Positions 11,988-23,648 are shown, numbered from the stretch's first letter. The stretch: 64,000 nucleotides of DNA from Costus lasius (GCA_027563935.2 CM050446.2:123334499-123398498); one strand, 5' to 3'. Notes: a model not told the origin generated them from the letters alone. Numbers and translations are program-made.

Positions 11988-12620
11988 TTAGGTTACAAAA
12001 GTGTCAGTCCTCAAGGTAGCTTCCTCCAACATGCTCCTATGAGCATTCAAAGCTCTAACACACTTCGACACAAAACATAGCATAAAATTCCCAAACTTTA
12101 GAGACTTGGAGAACTTACTTGCCATCTTATCGATCACGAACACGAGCTTCTCCGCAGTATCAGGAGGCAAGCAAACATGATGATTCAATATGTGTTGAAA
12201 CAGCACAAACATTGACTCTGTCCACACAACCTCATCAGACATCAACTCCTGATGGCAAGGCAAACATTCAGGTTTCCTGTCCATTACGTCCTTACTAAGC
12301 AACCTCTGGCAAACAGCGGAAACATGCACAGGGTGCAAGCATTCCTTGACCACTCTCGCAAGCACGTCGGACAATACCACATTGATCCCATCCTTCCGGA
12401 GCGCCAAAGGCAAGAACAGAGCGTCGACGGACGCCACCGGATGTAGCTTGGAGAACTGTAAAGTGGCAGATAGCAGCACCCGCGAAGCCGGCTTTTGGAG
12501 AGTAAGCAACTTCGGGAGGACGACCGAACCGAGAACGTGGAAAAAATTTCCTGTTTCCTGAGCACAGCCCCCTACGATTCGAGAAACGAATCTTAAAGCA
12601 CGTCAGATCGTGCAAATCCC
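11988..12620 (-). pseudogene. Fragment of a conserved plant protein gene (family not recognised)
   Basis: The minus strand has a long open frame ending at 11988. It can be read upstream to ~12600 as ALRFVSRIVGGCAQETGNFF then VLPKLLTLQKPASRVLL, with a natural, non-repetitive composition and helix-rich leucine patterns, so it looks genuinely coding. Just before ALRF the frame meets TGA, in both this copy and the inverted copy at 15190-15250. No ATG in this frame precedes it, and the ATG of the 173-codon frame lies inside the conserved region. The C-terminal side stops after TDTFVT with no clear splice donor. I infer one or two exons of a larger HEAT-like helical protein. I do not recognise the family with certainty. 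Confidence 0.5.
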
Positions 12621-13094
12621 AAAGCATCCCCACTCCCGTTAACGCCCCGTTATCCGCTATAGCTAACCAGGGTTACTTTTACGAATACATTAACCCCCGC
12701 TCGCGCGTGCTCTCTCTCTCTCTCACGCCACTTTCGACCCTGAACCTGCGTCAAAATTTCCCAAAATTTCCCGCCGACGCCGATAACCCTAGCCGACCCT
12801 GAACCTGCGAAATCCTTGTTCTTGTCTGAATCCCTAACCCAAGCTAGAATCTGTCCTCGATCCTCTCCTTCTCCATCTGTAGGGTTTCGCTGTCATCTCC
12901 CGCAAATAATCGTAACCCTAAACTGCTCCGTCCGTCCCGTCGATTCAGGTGAGATGTAATATTTATTTCATCAGAATGTACATTTGGTATTTACTGCTTA
13001 ATGGTTTTAGATATTAATGATTGATGCATTTTACGCTCTGACGAGGTCCTGCGCAAGTAAACAGTAGTGAGCTGAGAAGCACAAGGTCACTCAG
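12539..13094 (+). repeat. Left arm of a large inverted repeat
   Basis: This 556 bp arm is matched in reverse complement by 14690-15283. It holds the first coding part of the minus-strand gene fragment, a CT microsatellite (~12711-12724), a GC-rich segment that looks like a 5' leader, and on the plus strand a good splice donor (gattcag|gtgagatg) near 12949. It looks like the 5' region of a head-to-head gene pair with a shared promoter. Confidence 0.85.
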
Positions 13095-13339
13095 GGTTTT
13101 GTAGCACATCTCTTGGGGACTTAGCTGCCTTGTAGCACATCTCTTGTATAAAACCCTCCTCCTACTTGTGTCAGCACGTGTGTCAGATCTCGTGCTACCA
13201 CTACTATCACTTGAACTACCATTGGAACTCTCACTTTCAGAGCTCATATTGTTGAAAATATCTGGAAATTATGAAAGGCAAATTGTATTAGAAACAGGGC
13301 TAAATTACTTGTGTCAGCACAATGATGGACATGGTGTGC

Positions 13340-14420
13340 ACGATGTGGGTACCAAGGCTAAACCCTAATATTCATTAGAAACAGGGTTAAATGACTGTTA
13401 TCCACGATGATAGACAGGGTGTCCACGATGTGGGTACCAAGGATGAACCCTAATTTCATTAGATTAGGGTTAAATTCCTGGATTCCACGATGATGGACAG
13501 ATAGGGTGTGCACGATGTGGGTACCAAGGCTAAACCCTAATATTCATTAGAATTAGTGTTAAATTCCAGTTATCCCCGATGATCGACACTGGGTCCACGA
13601 TGTGGATACCAAGGATGAACCCTAAATTGATCAGAATTAGGGTTACATTGTTGGTGTCCACGATGATGGACGTTGTGTCCACGATGTGGATACCAAAGAT
13701 GAACCTTAAATTCATCAGAAACAGGGTTACATTGTTGGTGTCCACGATGATGGATACTGGGTCCACGATGTGGATACCAAGGATAAACCCTGAATTCATC
13801 AGAATTAGGGTTACATTGCTGGTGTCCACGATGTGGATACCAAAGATGAACCCTGAATTCATCAGAATCAGGGTTATATTGCTGGTGTCCACGATGTGGA
13901 CGCTAGGTCCACGATGTGGATACCAAGGATGAACCATATATTCATTAGAAACAGGGTTACATTGCTGGTGTCCACGATGATGGACACTGGGTCCACGATG
14001 TAGATACCAAGGATGAACCCTGAATTCATCAGAATCAGGGTTATATTGCTGGTGTCCACGATGTGGACGCTAGGTCCACGATGTGGATACCAAGGATGAA
14101 CCATATATTCATTAGAAACAGGGTTACATTGCTGGTGTCCACGATGATGGACACTGGGTCCACGATGTAGATACCAAGGATGAACCCTAAATTCATCAGA
14201 ATCAGGGTTACATTGCTGGTGTCCACGATCATGGACACTGGGTCCACGCTGTGGATACCAAGGATGAACCCTGAATTCATCAGAATCAGGGTTACATTGC
14301 TAGTGTCCATGATGTGGATACCAAGGATGAACCCTAGCTTCATTAGAATTAGGGTTACATTGTAAGTGTCCATGATGTGGATATCAATGATGAACCCTAA
14401 ATTCATCAGAGTTAGGGTTA
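13340..14420. repeat. ~14-copy satellite between the inverted-repeat arms
   Basis: Units of ~62 or ~84 bp consist of tgtccacgatgatggacac (optional), gtccacgatgtggatacc, aaggatgaaccctaa and attcatcagaattagggtt. Size classes differ by the presence of the optional ~21 bp block. Each unit carries the inverted pair AACCCTAA..TTAGGGTT. Long open frames on both strands result from the repeat. Degenerate units continue to ~14560. Confidence 0.9.
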
Positions 14421-14689
14421 CATTGCTGGTGTCCACAATGATGGACACTGTGTCCACGATGATGGAAAACCTGATCCACGATGTTGACACAGTAATACAC
14501 GATGATGGACACTGTGTCCCCGATGATGGACACCGTGTCCACGATGGGAATACGAAGCTTAACAATGTGTATCCATGATAATTTGAATATGCATCCACGA
14601 TAATTTGAATATGCCATCTAGGATAAAAGTAAATGACTTTACTTACCAAGAAATTTGCAGAGGATTCTATGAACTAAGCATGATGGACA

Positions 14690-15283
14690 CTGAGTGACCT
14701 TGTGCTTCTTAGCTCACTACTGTTTACTTGCGCAGGACCTCGTCAGAGCGTAAAATGCATCAATCATTAATATCTAAAACCATTAAGCAGTAAATACCAA
14801 ATGTACATTCTGATGAAATAAATATTACATCTCACCTGAATCGACGGGACGGACGGAGCAGTTTAGGGTTACGATTATCTGCGGGAGACGACAGCAAAAC
14901 CCTACAGATGGAGAAGGAGAGGATCGAGGACAGATTCTAGCTTGAGTTAGGGATTCAGACGAGAACAAGGATTTCGCAGGTTCAGGGTCGGGCGAGAGGT
15001 CGGCTAGGGTTATCGGCGTCGGCGGGAAATTTTGGGAAATTTTGACGCAGGTTCAGAGTCGAAAGTGGCGTGGGAGAGAGAGAGAGAGAGCACGCGGGCG
15101 GGGGTTAATGCATTCGTAAAAGTAACCCTAGTTAGCTATATAGCGGCGAATAACGGGGTGTTAACGAGAGTGGAGATGCTTTGGGATTTGCGCGATCTGA
15201 CGCGCTTTAAGATTCGTTTCTCGAATCGTAGGGGGCTTTGCTCAGGAAAGTTGAACAACCCCATTGTTCAGGAAATTTTTTCC
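14690..15283 (-). repeat. Right arm of the large inverted repeat
   Basis: Reverse complement of 12539-13094, with a ~20 bp extra segment near 15249-15270 (gttgaacaaccccattgttc) and scattered substitutions. The GA microsatellite (~15076-15092), the GGTGAG-type donor in inverted orientation and the start of the gene fragment (near 15190-15250, plus strand) are all duplicated here. Confidence 0.85.
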
Positions 15284-15331
15284 AGAACGTGGGCATGCCA
15301 CTTAGGAAATTTCAAATTATGCTCACCAGAA

Positions 15332-15345
15332 ATGACTGTATAAAA

Positions 15346-15388
<43 letters not shown>

Positions 15389-15684
15389 CATATTTAATAA
15401 ATATATAATTATTAATTAACTAAATTATAATATATAATATAATTAACAAAATATATTAAAATTAAAATTATATATTTTATAATTAAATAAAATCTATTTT
15501 TAAAATTTAAAACAATTATTGTTTAGAATCATAATTTTTTATAAAATCAAATAATTAATTTTCATATGAAATTCAATAATTAATTTTTTAAAATTAATTA
15601 ATTTAAATATTATATATTAATTAATATATTAAATTTTAATACATATATAATAATATATATTATATATTATAAATCATGTTTACG

Positions 15685-15733
<49 letters not shown>

Positions 15734-15740
15734 TTATAGT
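15332..15740. repeat. AT-rich repeat, copy 2, with (TA)n microsatellites
   Basis: Begins atgactgtataaaattattaa and matches 4489-4750, interrupted by a (TA)n expansion at ~15353-15381. A second (TA)n run lies at ~15691-15728. It starts ~50 bp after the right inverted-repeat arm. Confidence 0.6.
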
Positions 15741-15833
15741 TTATATCTGTACGTTGGCGTGTTCTTTTGTCCTCTTTTATCGCGAGAGGAGGCACCCGAT
15801 TTTGTTTCTTTCTGTGACGTTCATGACCCGCTG

Positions 15834-16309
15834 TTAGGGTTAGATCCACTTATAAATTAACAGCCGCATAAGATAAATCAAATTCCACTGAAGATGGCCG
15901 AGCTCCCTGATCTCAGGATTGAATTGTTACCAGAGACAGCGGCCACTTTCACTGGCGGCGACGCCCACCACATGATGCTGCAGGAGCGGCTCAAGGTTTT
16001 TGTTTGGCTCGTGGCCACAACTTTCACCCTCTATTTCGCGTGGAAAATGGCCGAAATTATACCGCCGGAGATGACCTCGCCTTGTGGACTGCGGCCGAGT
16101 TCGTCGTTCTCGTCGGATTCCACCGGCTGTTCATCCATGGCATTCCCAATACGTACGGTGACTGCGACAAAATGAAGGGTGCGCTATGGGCTCTGGCCAC
16201 TACTCTCAATATCTTCATCACGTGGAGAATGATTAAGATCTTCCACTTACACTTGTCGTCTTTGTTTGTGCCAAGACAGCATTCGTTGCTATTTCGGGCT
16301 TTTTGTTGA
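15834..16309 (+). pseudogene. Small putative membrane-protein gene, probably frameshifted
   Basis: From the ATG at 15894 the frame reads MAELPDLRIELLPE.. and a hydrophobic stretch VFVWLVATTFTLYFAW (about residues 38-53), then drifts into Ser/Pro-rich sequence. A second frame open to 16309 continues sensibly with LALWTAAEFVVLVGFHRLF and ALWALATTLNIFITW, two more hydrophobic segments. The two halves are best joined by a frameshift near 16055-16065, giving a ~135-residue protein with about three membrane segments. The head (15834-15950) is duplicated at 4357-4486, which supports a real gene of origin. No family was recognised. A sequencing indel could also explain the shift. Confidence 0.45.
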
Positions 16310-18430
16310 AGTGGGTAAACACGCCACGTCATGTATTACCATATTAATGTAATATTAATTAGGGTATATTATACTAAAGTGATACTAATCATATAGTTTA
16401 ATTAGTCTCAAATTAGATAGATAAGTTACCTAGATTAAGTTAATTTTTCTTTAAATATAGTTTGTAATTCTCTATTTTACAAATGCAATAATATTGGTGA
16501 TTCTTCTATATTCTTATCCCTTGTGTTCATTTGAAAATCGAGAAAAGGATTCTATATATTGAATAGTGAAGTGATACCTTGGATTCCCACAAAAGAGAAT
16601 CATTTCTTTCAATACTTACTCGTTATTAATTAAATAGGGGGTACGAAGACTGTATGGTAAATTGGTGGTTCAATTCGATGTTGTCTAACGGATAGTCTTG
16701 ATGATATTGGACAGTAGAAGTGAACAATCTATTCTAAACGATATGGAGGTTCTTGATTGGAATCATACTAGTAATTATAATTTCAATAATGTTGATTATT
16801 TATTTGATATCCGGGATATTTGGAGGTGCTTGTGTCCTTTGTTTTTTTCTCCTCTGAGATGAAGTGATGCCGCCACACGTTACCAAGATTGTACGTGCGT
16901 TTGAATCTATTTCATAATCTCGACATGAAATTGCTCGACGATGAAAGATTTTTTTTTTTTCAGAGGCGGCGGTTTTGCTAAATTTTGATATGCCCATATT
17001 CATTTGTGTATTAATTTGAAAGGTATTGCATCATTCTGTTTTTCATCTTAACTTGCAATATGAGACTCACATTTTGTATATTTATGTGGATGGTATATTG
17101 TTACTACGTTACTGGGAATAAGGATCATGAGATTAAAAACCTATCTTCATCAACAATCGACGCTTTCAAACCAAAGACTTAGGAGGCTTTGAGATTTTTT
17201 TTGGTAATTAAGATTACTTGTTTTGTAGGGTATGTATTTTTTTTTAAAAGACAAAGATTAGATTGGCTTGCCAATCTTTTTTATGGTGGTAGTTTTAATA
17301 CCTAAATTAAGGAGAAGAAAAACTATATAGTAGTGAGATCATGGAGTTATGGTGGAGACAAAAAAGACCTATAATGGAGAACATGATTATAAGTACAATA
17401 ACTAATATTCTGAACTCAATGTGTTGAAGTTGATGTAGTTTTAATTTTGCATATAATAAATAGATGTGTAAGATTATTGCCACGAGAAGTTATTACCTAC
17501 AAGAACAAAAAAAGATAACATGTTGGCCCTGACCTTCTGCAAATTGGAGAAGATGCGGTCTACACGTAAGAGTTGTGCTGCCTGTTTGTGCATGTAGAGT
17601 AGAGGCAAAACACTACATTTTGTCATAGCTGCAATCAAAGAAATGCTGGTGCAACATGCATGTGTGGGAGAGGAGAATGCTATCCTTTAAGGTGAGACAT
17701 CATTAGTGTGCATGCAGACAAGAAAAGTATTATGGATTTGCACATACGGTAGTTGAAGACAAAGTGCTATATGCAGGTAGAAAGAGCTGTTGCTTGTCAA
17801 GTCAGAGATAGGGCTGTGCTTTATATTTTGCGTACTAAGATAACCACAGTAGAAGTGCTCATGAAGACATTGATGAAAAGGTTGAATGCAATGAGGCTAG
17901 CTGTCGGAACACAACTCAAAGAAAAAGAGGGAAGTGGTAGAAAAGCATTCCAAGTTGAGAAACAAATGGACTAGTGGTGCATTGGTGCCATGGTGAATAT
18001 GTTGATAACAATTTTTTTGCAAGTGCTTGGCACACTTGAAGTTGCGGATATTGGATGTTACAACTGTTGACATTAATAGACCCAAATTTTACAAAGAGAG
18101 TTGTTATAATTTAGCAAAATATTACGGTAGGAAAATTAAACTATATTACCATTACTCGATTATACATTTTTTTTATTGTCGATGTGGTAATCAAGTTTCT
18201 TGAGTTTTCTTGTTAAGATAATTGTAAAGCAACTCTGTTCAGTTGTATCGTAGTTTTCGGTCTTTTTTATTGTGCTCAAGGAGTCAAGGAGATCTTTTGG
18301 TCACAACTCACATAATGCAAATTGGGATTGATGATCCACATTAAATTATAGTGTTCTTATAAGGAATCTAGGCATTTTTAAAAAGATAAAAAGTGTTGTA
18401 CCAAATCATATATTATGGTTGGGTATTTAT
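16310..18430. other. Stretch without a supported gene
   Basis: Mostly AT-rich sequence. 17520-17970 contains denser, less repetitive sequence with short open frames in different phases, which may be a decayed gene or transposon, but no motif is convincing. Confidence 0.35.
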
Positions 18431-18440
18431 GCACACTGAC

Positions 18441-19775
18441 TCTGTTGCATTGTTAGTACCGTATTAGATCCAATTTTGTATTATTCGAACCCTAATCTGA
18501 ATCAAGAGGTTTCTCCCTTCTTTACTTTTTCATTTGTAACTTGGTATCATAGTATCACCTCATCTGCATGCGTCCTCCACCCGCTCGAGTCCTCATCACC
18601 TCCATTGTTCAGGGACTCTTCTTGATCACCATCAAGACATGCCCCATCAATGACCTCGGCTCACTTCAAACATAGCAAGACCAATTACTCCATCTTCATT
18701 CATCACTCTAAAACATGTATGTTTACATGGATAACATTCTTCATACCCGTGAATTATTCAAATAAAATGATATTTTCAATCTAGTTTTTCTCTTAAAGTA
18801 AGGTATTTTCTGGGTATTAAGATAGCATACAACTAGGGGAGCATCTTGTTGTCTCAAGAGAAATGTGTTGGATCTTTTAAAAGAAACAAACATGACATAT
18901 TGCAAACCTGTGGATACTCCATTAATCCTCTATTAATCTCAAATCAAAAGTATAGATTGGATGTTGAATCACATGAGGTTGATGCAACCAGATATCTAGT
19001 GGGCAAATTGAATTATCTTATTGTCACACGACTAGATATTTCACATGCTATGAGGATAATGAGTCAGTGTATGCAAAGCCAAAGACAATGCCATTGGAAT
19101 GCTACAATTCAAGTTCTTCAATATATCGGTGCTCTTAGAAAGGGTTTGATATACAAGAACAATGTGCATTATAGAATTGAAGCCTACATTGATACATACT
19201 ATACTACTGACGTCAATGATACAAAATTTGTAATATGTTTTTGTGCGAACATAGGAGATAACTTAGTAACATGGAGGAGCTTGTGAGATCCAGAGGTGAG
19301 GCCGAATATAGAATAATAGCACACACCACTAGCGAATTAATGTGGCTAAGAAATTTAATGCAAGAGATTAGGCTTAGACACTTAGATATAATGAATATGT
19401 ATTTTAATAATCAATAATTTTTATTGCTAACAATCCTGGTTCTATGAAAAAATAAGACATATTGAGTGAATTATCATTTCATCAAAAAAATTATTAAGAG
19501 CAAGACGATCAACATACCCTACCTGAAATCAAATGATTAGCCAGATTAGCTTGCTGATATTTTCACCAAGGCATTGCACCGACTAGATTTCATTTTTTGT
19601 GTAATAAGCTGGGATTAATTAATATATTCTCTCCGGCTTGAAGAGGAGTGTTACATTATTAGTACTGGGTCTATTATTGGATCCAATTTACCCAGTTCCC
19701 ATCATTTATGGGAACCTGATCTAAATCAAAAGGTGATTTCCCCCTCTTCAATTTTTTCTTAACTAATGGCTGAGC
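18441..19775 (+). mobile_element. Small decayed Ty1-copia element
   Basis: Two related short LTR-like blocks (about 18441-18540 and 19651-19773; shared ttagtac.., gatccaatt, aacc.tgatct..aatcaa.agg) flank a deleted internal region. A primer-binding-like ttggtatcatag follows the first. Internal coding on the plus strand is the RT/RNase H end: DATRYLVGKLNYLIVTRLDISHAM, ECHW-like QCHWNATIQVLQYI, GLIYKNN, GDNLVTWRSL, then AEYRIIAHTTSELMWLR and IFTKAL. A purine-rich gaagaggag precedes the 3' LTR. Gag, integrase and most of RT are missing, and frames are broken. Confidence 0.7.
18846..19286 (+). pseudogene. Copia RNase H remnant ORF
   Basis: This 146-codon open frame covers the RT thumb to RNase H region of a Ty1-copia polyprotein. 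The acidic RNase H position falls in IEAYIDTYYTTDVND, where functional copies have a D-A-D-like motif; here it reads D-T-Y, so the site is probably lost. It continues past the stop in another frame (AEYRIIAHTTSELMWLR). Confidence 0.75.
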
Positions 19776-20262
19776 TTGGTATCCATCTTATTAAATCAAT
19801 GGAACTATAGTTATGATAATTTAGCTTATTGACTTTAATTGATTTTCCATGGAAGAAAAATAATACATAGAATAGATTGCCACCTCATCAAGATGAGCAA
19901 TGTATGAGTATCATAACATCTTTTTCTTGTTCTGTTTATGAGTTAGTAGAGTTGTTAATTAAGTATGGATCTTTATATTAATAAATTAAACATTAGTCAC
20001 AGTAATTGAGTTTTTCATCTTTATATATGGTCTATATACTTGTATATACATGTGGATTTGGACTTTCTTCTTGAGAACATTTTTTATTAAATATTTTTTA
20101 TTATTCAAAGTTTTAGAAACTGATCTATACCACTTGGTACGAATGACTCATACTGGTCTAGAACCTTGTATTGGTACTGGCACAAGGTTGATATTCTAAA
20201 TATGTTGGTACACTGGTATTGGTATGGACTAATCTATTGGTGGTTAAATGATATATCAACTT
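19776..20262. other. Stretch without a gene
   Basis: AT-rich, with ggtac.ggtattggtac-like short repeats at 20130-20230 (tggtac and its complement recur). No coding signal. Confidence 0.4.
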
Positions 20263-20460
20263 ATATTTAAAACCTTATTATCAATCCAATTCATTTATAA
20301 GTTCTATTGCCATCAATATTTTGTATGGAATCCACTCATTTATGGGAACAATTAATTTAGTATATTTAAAACCTTGTTATCAATCCAATTCATTTGTAAG
20401 TTTTATTACCATTAATATTTTGCATGGAATCCACTCATTTCTGGGAACTATTAATTTAAT
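20263..20460. repeat. Two tandem copies of a 99 bp unit
   Basis: 20263-20361 and 20362-20460 share atatttaaaacctt, ttatcaatccaattcattt, ggaatccactcatttctggg-type blocks with about ten differences visible by eye. Confidence 0.85.
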
Positions 20461-20843
20461 ATATGGTAATGCCAGAATTAATGAATACCACTCATGAAAT
20501 TTGTCTCTATTGGCAGAAATTTGGGCACTAAAAGAAAATGCATTTGTCAGGGGAATAAATGTAACCGCCAAAAGGATGAAATATGTGAACTAAATCTTGT
20601 TGACTGTAAGATCATCTGACTCTATTGGAGTGCCACTTGGCAAGTTTACAAAGAATCCTTTTGGCATTTCCTTTAAAATTGCTTCTGGATATTTCATTTG
20701 GCAACTTGCGGTAGTGGATTTTTTGGCATTATTTCTTATTTACTATGAATGTCCAACAGTACTAGGTTCATCAGCTTCTAAAGATCCTAAATGTTACAGG
20801 TTATCTGCTATCTACAGTTATAAATCCACTATTACGTGTCATT
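20461..20843. other. Stretch without a supported gene
   Basis: Contains a short Cys-rich open frame near 20516-20615 (KCICQGNKCNRQ..), preceded by a ttggcag acceptor-like site, but too short to call an exon. Confidence 0.3.
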
Positions 20844-21000
20844 CCTTAGGCTATATTTGATTGGGTGGAATCCACGAAAGGATAAAAAGTGCAATGAATC
20901 TTGGAAAGGATGGAAAATGCAATTTCCACCGTAGATTCCACCCAACCGAACATTTCATCCTTTCCACCGTGGATTACACCTAACCAAACATAGCCTAAGG
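20844..21000. mobile_element. 157 bp MITE (Tourist/Stowaway-like foldback)
   Basis: The ends are inverted copies: ccttaggctatatttgattg on the left and caaacatagcctaagg on the right. The inverted match reaches ~33 bp (ggtggaatccacg / cgtggattacacc). The interior also pairs (aaaggat..atcctttcc). There is no coding capacity. The element can be read as TTA|GGCTAT..ATAGCC|TAA, so the exact boundary and superfamily are ambiguous. Confidence 0.8.
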
Positions 21001-23345
21001 TTATAAATCCACCGGGCCGAGAAGTAGCCCAAACCCAATCCAAAAGAACGAGCACGGAGCTCGTCCGCGAGGTAAAAATAGTTGGTCAACATGCAATGTT
21101 GACCGAAACCTATTATCCTCTTCGATCAATACGAGCAGCAAACGGGGTTCGGCTCCCGCTTCGAACCGAGACGACAGCATCATTAAAATCGGCGGCGCGA
21201 TTTCTTCGGACGCAGCGACAAAAGCTTCCCCGAACAACGCGGACAGCAGGTGACGCAAGGGTGTGGTACGACGAGCTTTCCGGACAGTAGACAGGGTCTC
21301 TGGCGCGAGCGAAGTGGAGAGGTGAGGCGGCTCTCTCCTCTTTAAAAGCCGTCAGTGGGGGACGAGGAGAGACCACCAGCGGCGAGCTCAGGAGAGCTGA
21401 AGATTTCCGGTGTCTAGGGAGATGTCGGCGTTAAGGACTTGAGTGAAATAGAGGGTCGAGGTTCGTCGCTAGGGGGCGACAGTACTTGGAGCATTGTAAC
21501 TAACGGCGAGAGGAGCTAGTGGGGCAGGGGCGGGCGATGGGGATCGTCAGCCGAGAGGGTTTTTGTAGCTTCTTTGAACATGAATAAACGAGCTTTCCCT
21601 CTCCATCATCGTTCCTCTGTTTCTATGTCTCGACGGCATGCTCTCGGTGCTTCAACGACAAGTTTCGGCAGCTGTGGTTCTGGTCGGCGACAACAGTGGC
21701 TGGGACGAGGCACAGGCGGCGTCCTTTCCTTTGCCAGGTCCGACGAACGCTCAGCGATGAACGAATGAAATCAACATGCGTTCGTTCGAAGGCAAGACGA
21801 AGACGAAGCGCGGCGTTTGCTTGAGGTGGTCAATGCACGAAATCAAAATTAGAATCGATTTCGATTTCGCGAGCCTACGTCAGCGTGATGTCATCAGGAC
21901 GAAATTCGAATTCGGCGAGCGGTGAGCGGCTACAAATTTCGAAGTGTTGATTTTGACCAAGTCAAAATTTAAATTAGGAATTAGGGTTTTCCGACCGTTT
22001 TCCAAATTGGGGTGAAATCACATCCAAAATCCTAAGGTTTCACACCCGGTGTTAGGCCCCGGTTCAGCCCAAAGCCTAGTGGGCCTGACTTGAGCCCAAG
22101 CCCAAGTCGTGAGGGGCAAGAATTGGCGCAGACCCACGCGGAGAGAAGGGAATCGCACGGTCAACAGCCGATGTTGACCACGCACGGAGCGGCTGTTCCA
22201 GCCGCGTCTCCCCTACAAGCTTCGGTCGCAGCGAGGCACTCGGACGCGGGCGAGGCGAGCTGTGGCAGACGGCGGATGAACGGGGCAGAGGCAGTTGCGG
22301 ACGATGCGAAGACGCGGTCGGCGACGATAAATCCGGATGGAGCGAGGGCTTCGAACGCAGCTCGAGCGGAAGACTCGAGCGGCACCAAAAATAGCAGAGG
22401 TGGAGGCGTCGCCTCTGCCCTTTAAAGCCACCAACGAGACGATGGAGCGGGGAGAGGGATCTGGACCGGCGAGCAAAGCTTGGAGACGGTGATCGAGACG
22501 GTGATCCAGCGAGCGATTGTCCACCACCATCGAGAGAGATTGAGGTATTGAGAGAGGCTTGAGAGCTTGTGACGGCGACGAGGTCGTCGACGAGAGGTTT
22601 TTGTAAGCTTCGGACGAGTTAATCTAAGCTTTTCCTCTTCGAAATAGCCTTCCCCTATTTTCAGTCTTGCAGCAATAGTCTTCACCGTCTCCGGCGGCGG
22701 AGACAGGTTCCAGGTCGGAGACTAGGCCGAAGGGGAGGCGCGAACCTCCACTGCCGGCGCAGCGAGCGAGCGCGGGTGGCACTCAGGCGACGAAGGACAA
22801 ACGCGTCGGTGAACAGGACAAAGAAGACAACGAACGCTTCGGGCGTTCGAAACGAGGGCGACGAAGCGGAGTCAACTTCAAACGGGTCAACACTCGATTT
22901 AGCGAAATCGAGTGCGGCGGAAGCAAATTCAATCGGCTGACGCAAGACGACATCAGCGAAAACGAAATCCGATCGGCGATTTCGAATTGAGATTGCTGAC
23001 GTCGGCGTGACGTCAGCGAACACGATTAATTCAAGCAGTGGCGAATTTTGGGTTGACTGTGGTCAAGATTAGGTAATCCTGAATTAGGGTTAGGGTTTTT
23101 CGGATTCCTGATTTTAGGGTTTCTTCGCGTGACTTGTAATTTGGGGATAAAAAGCATTCGGGGAAGTTAGGGTTTCGGATTTGGGAAGGGATTTTACCCG
23201 GAAACCCTAGCGAGTGCACGCTCGGGTGTTCCGTCGGATCGCTCTAAGACAGCGGATAAGCACCAGTTTAGAGTTGATCCGACCGAGGCGTGACACTCGG
23301 TATGGTGCTTCGTCGGACTACCTTAATGGAGGGCGTGACACGCAG
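21001..23345. repeat. Diverged direct repeat, two ~1.1 kb units
   Basis: Two units (about 21001-22060 and 22061-23345) run parallel. Each has a ggtcaac-atg..-tgttgacc palindrome followed by GC-rich sequence (~21090 and ~22160), a ctcctctttaaaag/ctgccctttaaag TATA-like site (~21335 and ~22420), a gagaggttttt/gagggtttttgtaagctt motif (~21555 and ~22595), a tcagcgtgatgtca/gtcggcgtgacgtca block (~21885 and ~22998) and an aattagggtttt..cacccgg/cgctcggg end (~22040 and ~23220). They look like a pair of adjacent old LTRs or a tandem LTR duplication. The open frames in it have low-complexity composition. Confidence 0.55.
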
Positions 23346-23630
23346 CGTCTCCGTTATTACCTATTTTATTTCGCATTTCAAGATTAGGTAAAAAATCAAA
23401 TTAAATTCAAATTCACCTACAATTAATTATATAGGCATAAAGGGTCGATTAATTACATGTTGTGTGAAGGATAAGGACATGTAGTCCGACCACTGGAGCT
23501 CCCCCGGCTCTCTTGTCTTCTTCAGAAGCATATTCTCTTCCTGTTAACAATTAACTTATCAGTGAAATGTGACATCCTTGTCAGGAGAGGCTACGCACGC
23601 GTGTGGAGGAAATATAAAGAATTTTTTTTT
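23346..23630. other. Stretch without a gene
   Basis: Short intergenic sequence below the RFC3-like exons. The next exon of that gene would be expected here on the minus strand, but I could not find it. Confidence 0.35.
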
Positions 23631-23648
23631 TCAGTTTTAATGCTCAAC

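Noticed and set aside
13340..14420. CRISPR-like array
   Set aside because: Units are contiguous tandem repeats without unique spacers, in a plant nuclear context with no cas genes.
13530..14649. Long ORFs over the satellite
   Set aside because: Periodic peptides from a tandem repeat, open on both strands.
17520..17974. Possible gene fragment
   Set aside because: Readable stretches lie in different phases with stops; no family recognised.
20516..20615. Short Cys-rich exon-like frame (KCICQGNKCNRQ)
   Set aside because: Preceded by an acceptor-like site, but too short and isolated to assign.
22090..23023. Several ~100-codon ORFs
   Set aside because: Overlapping frames on both strands in a GC-rich LTR-like repeat.
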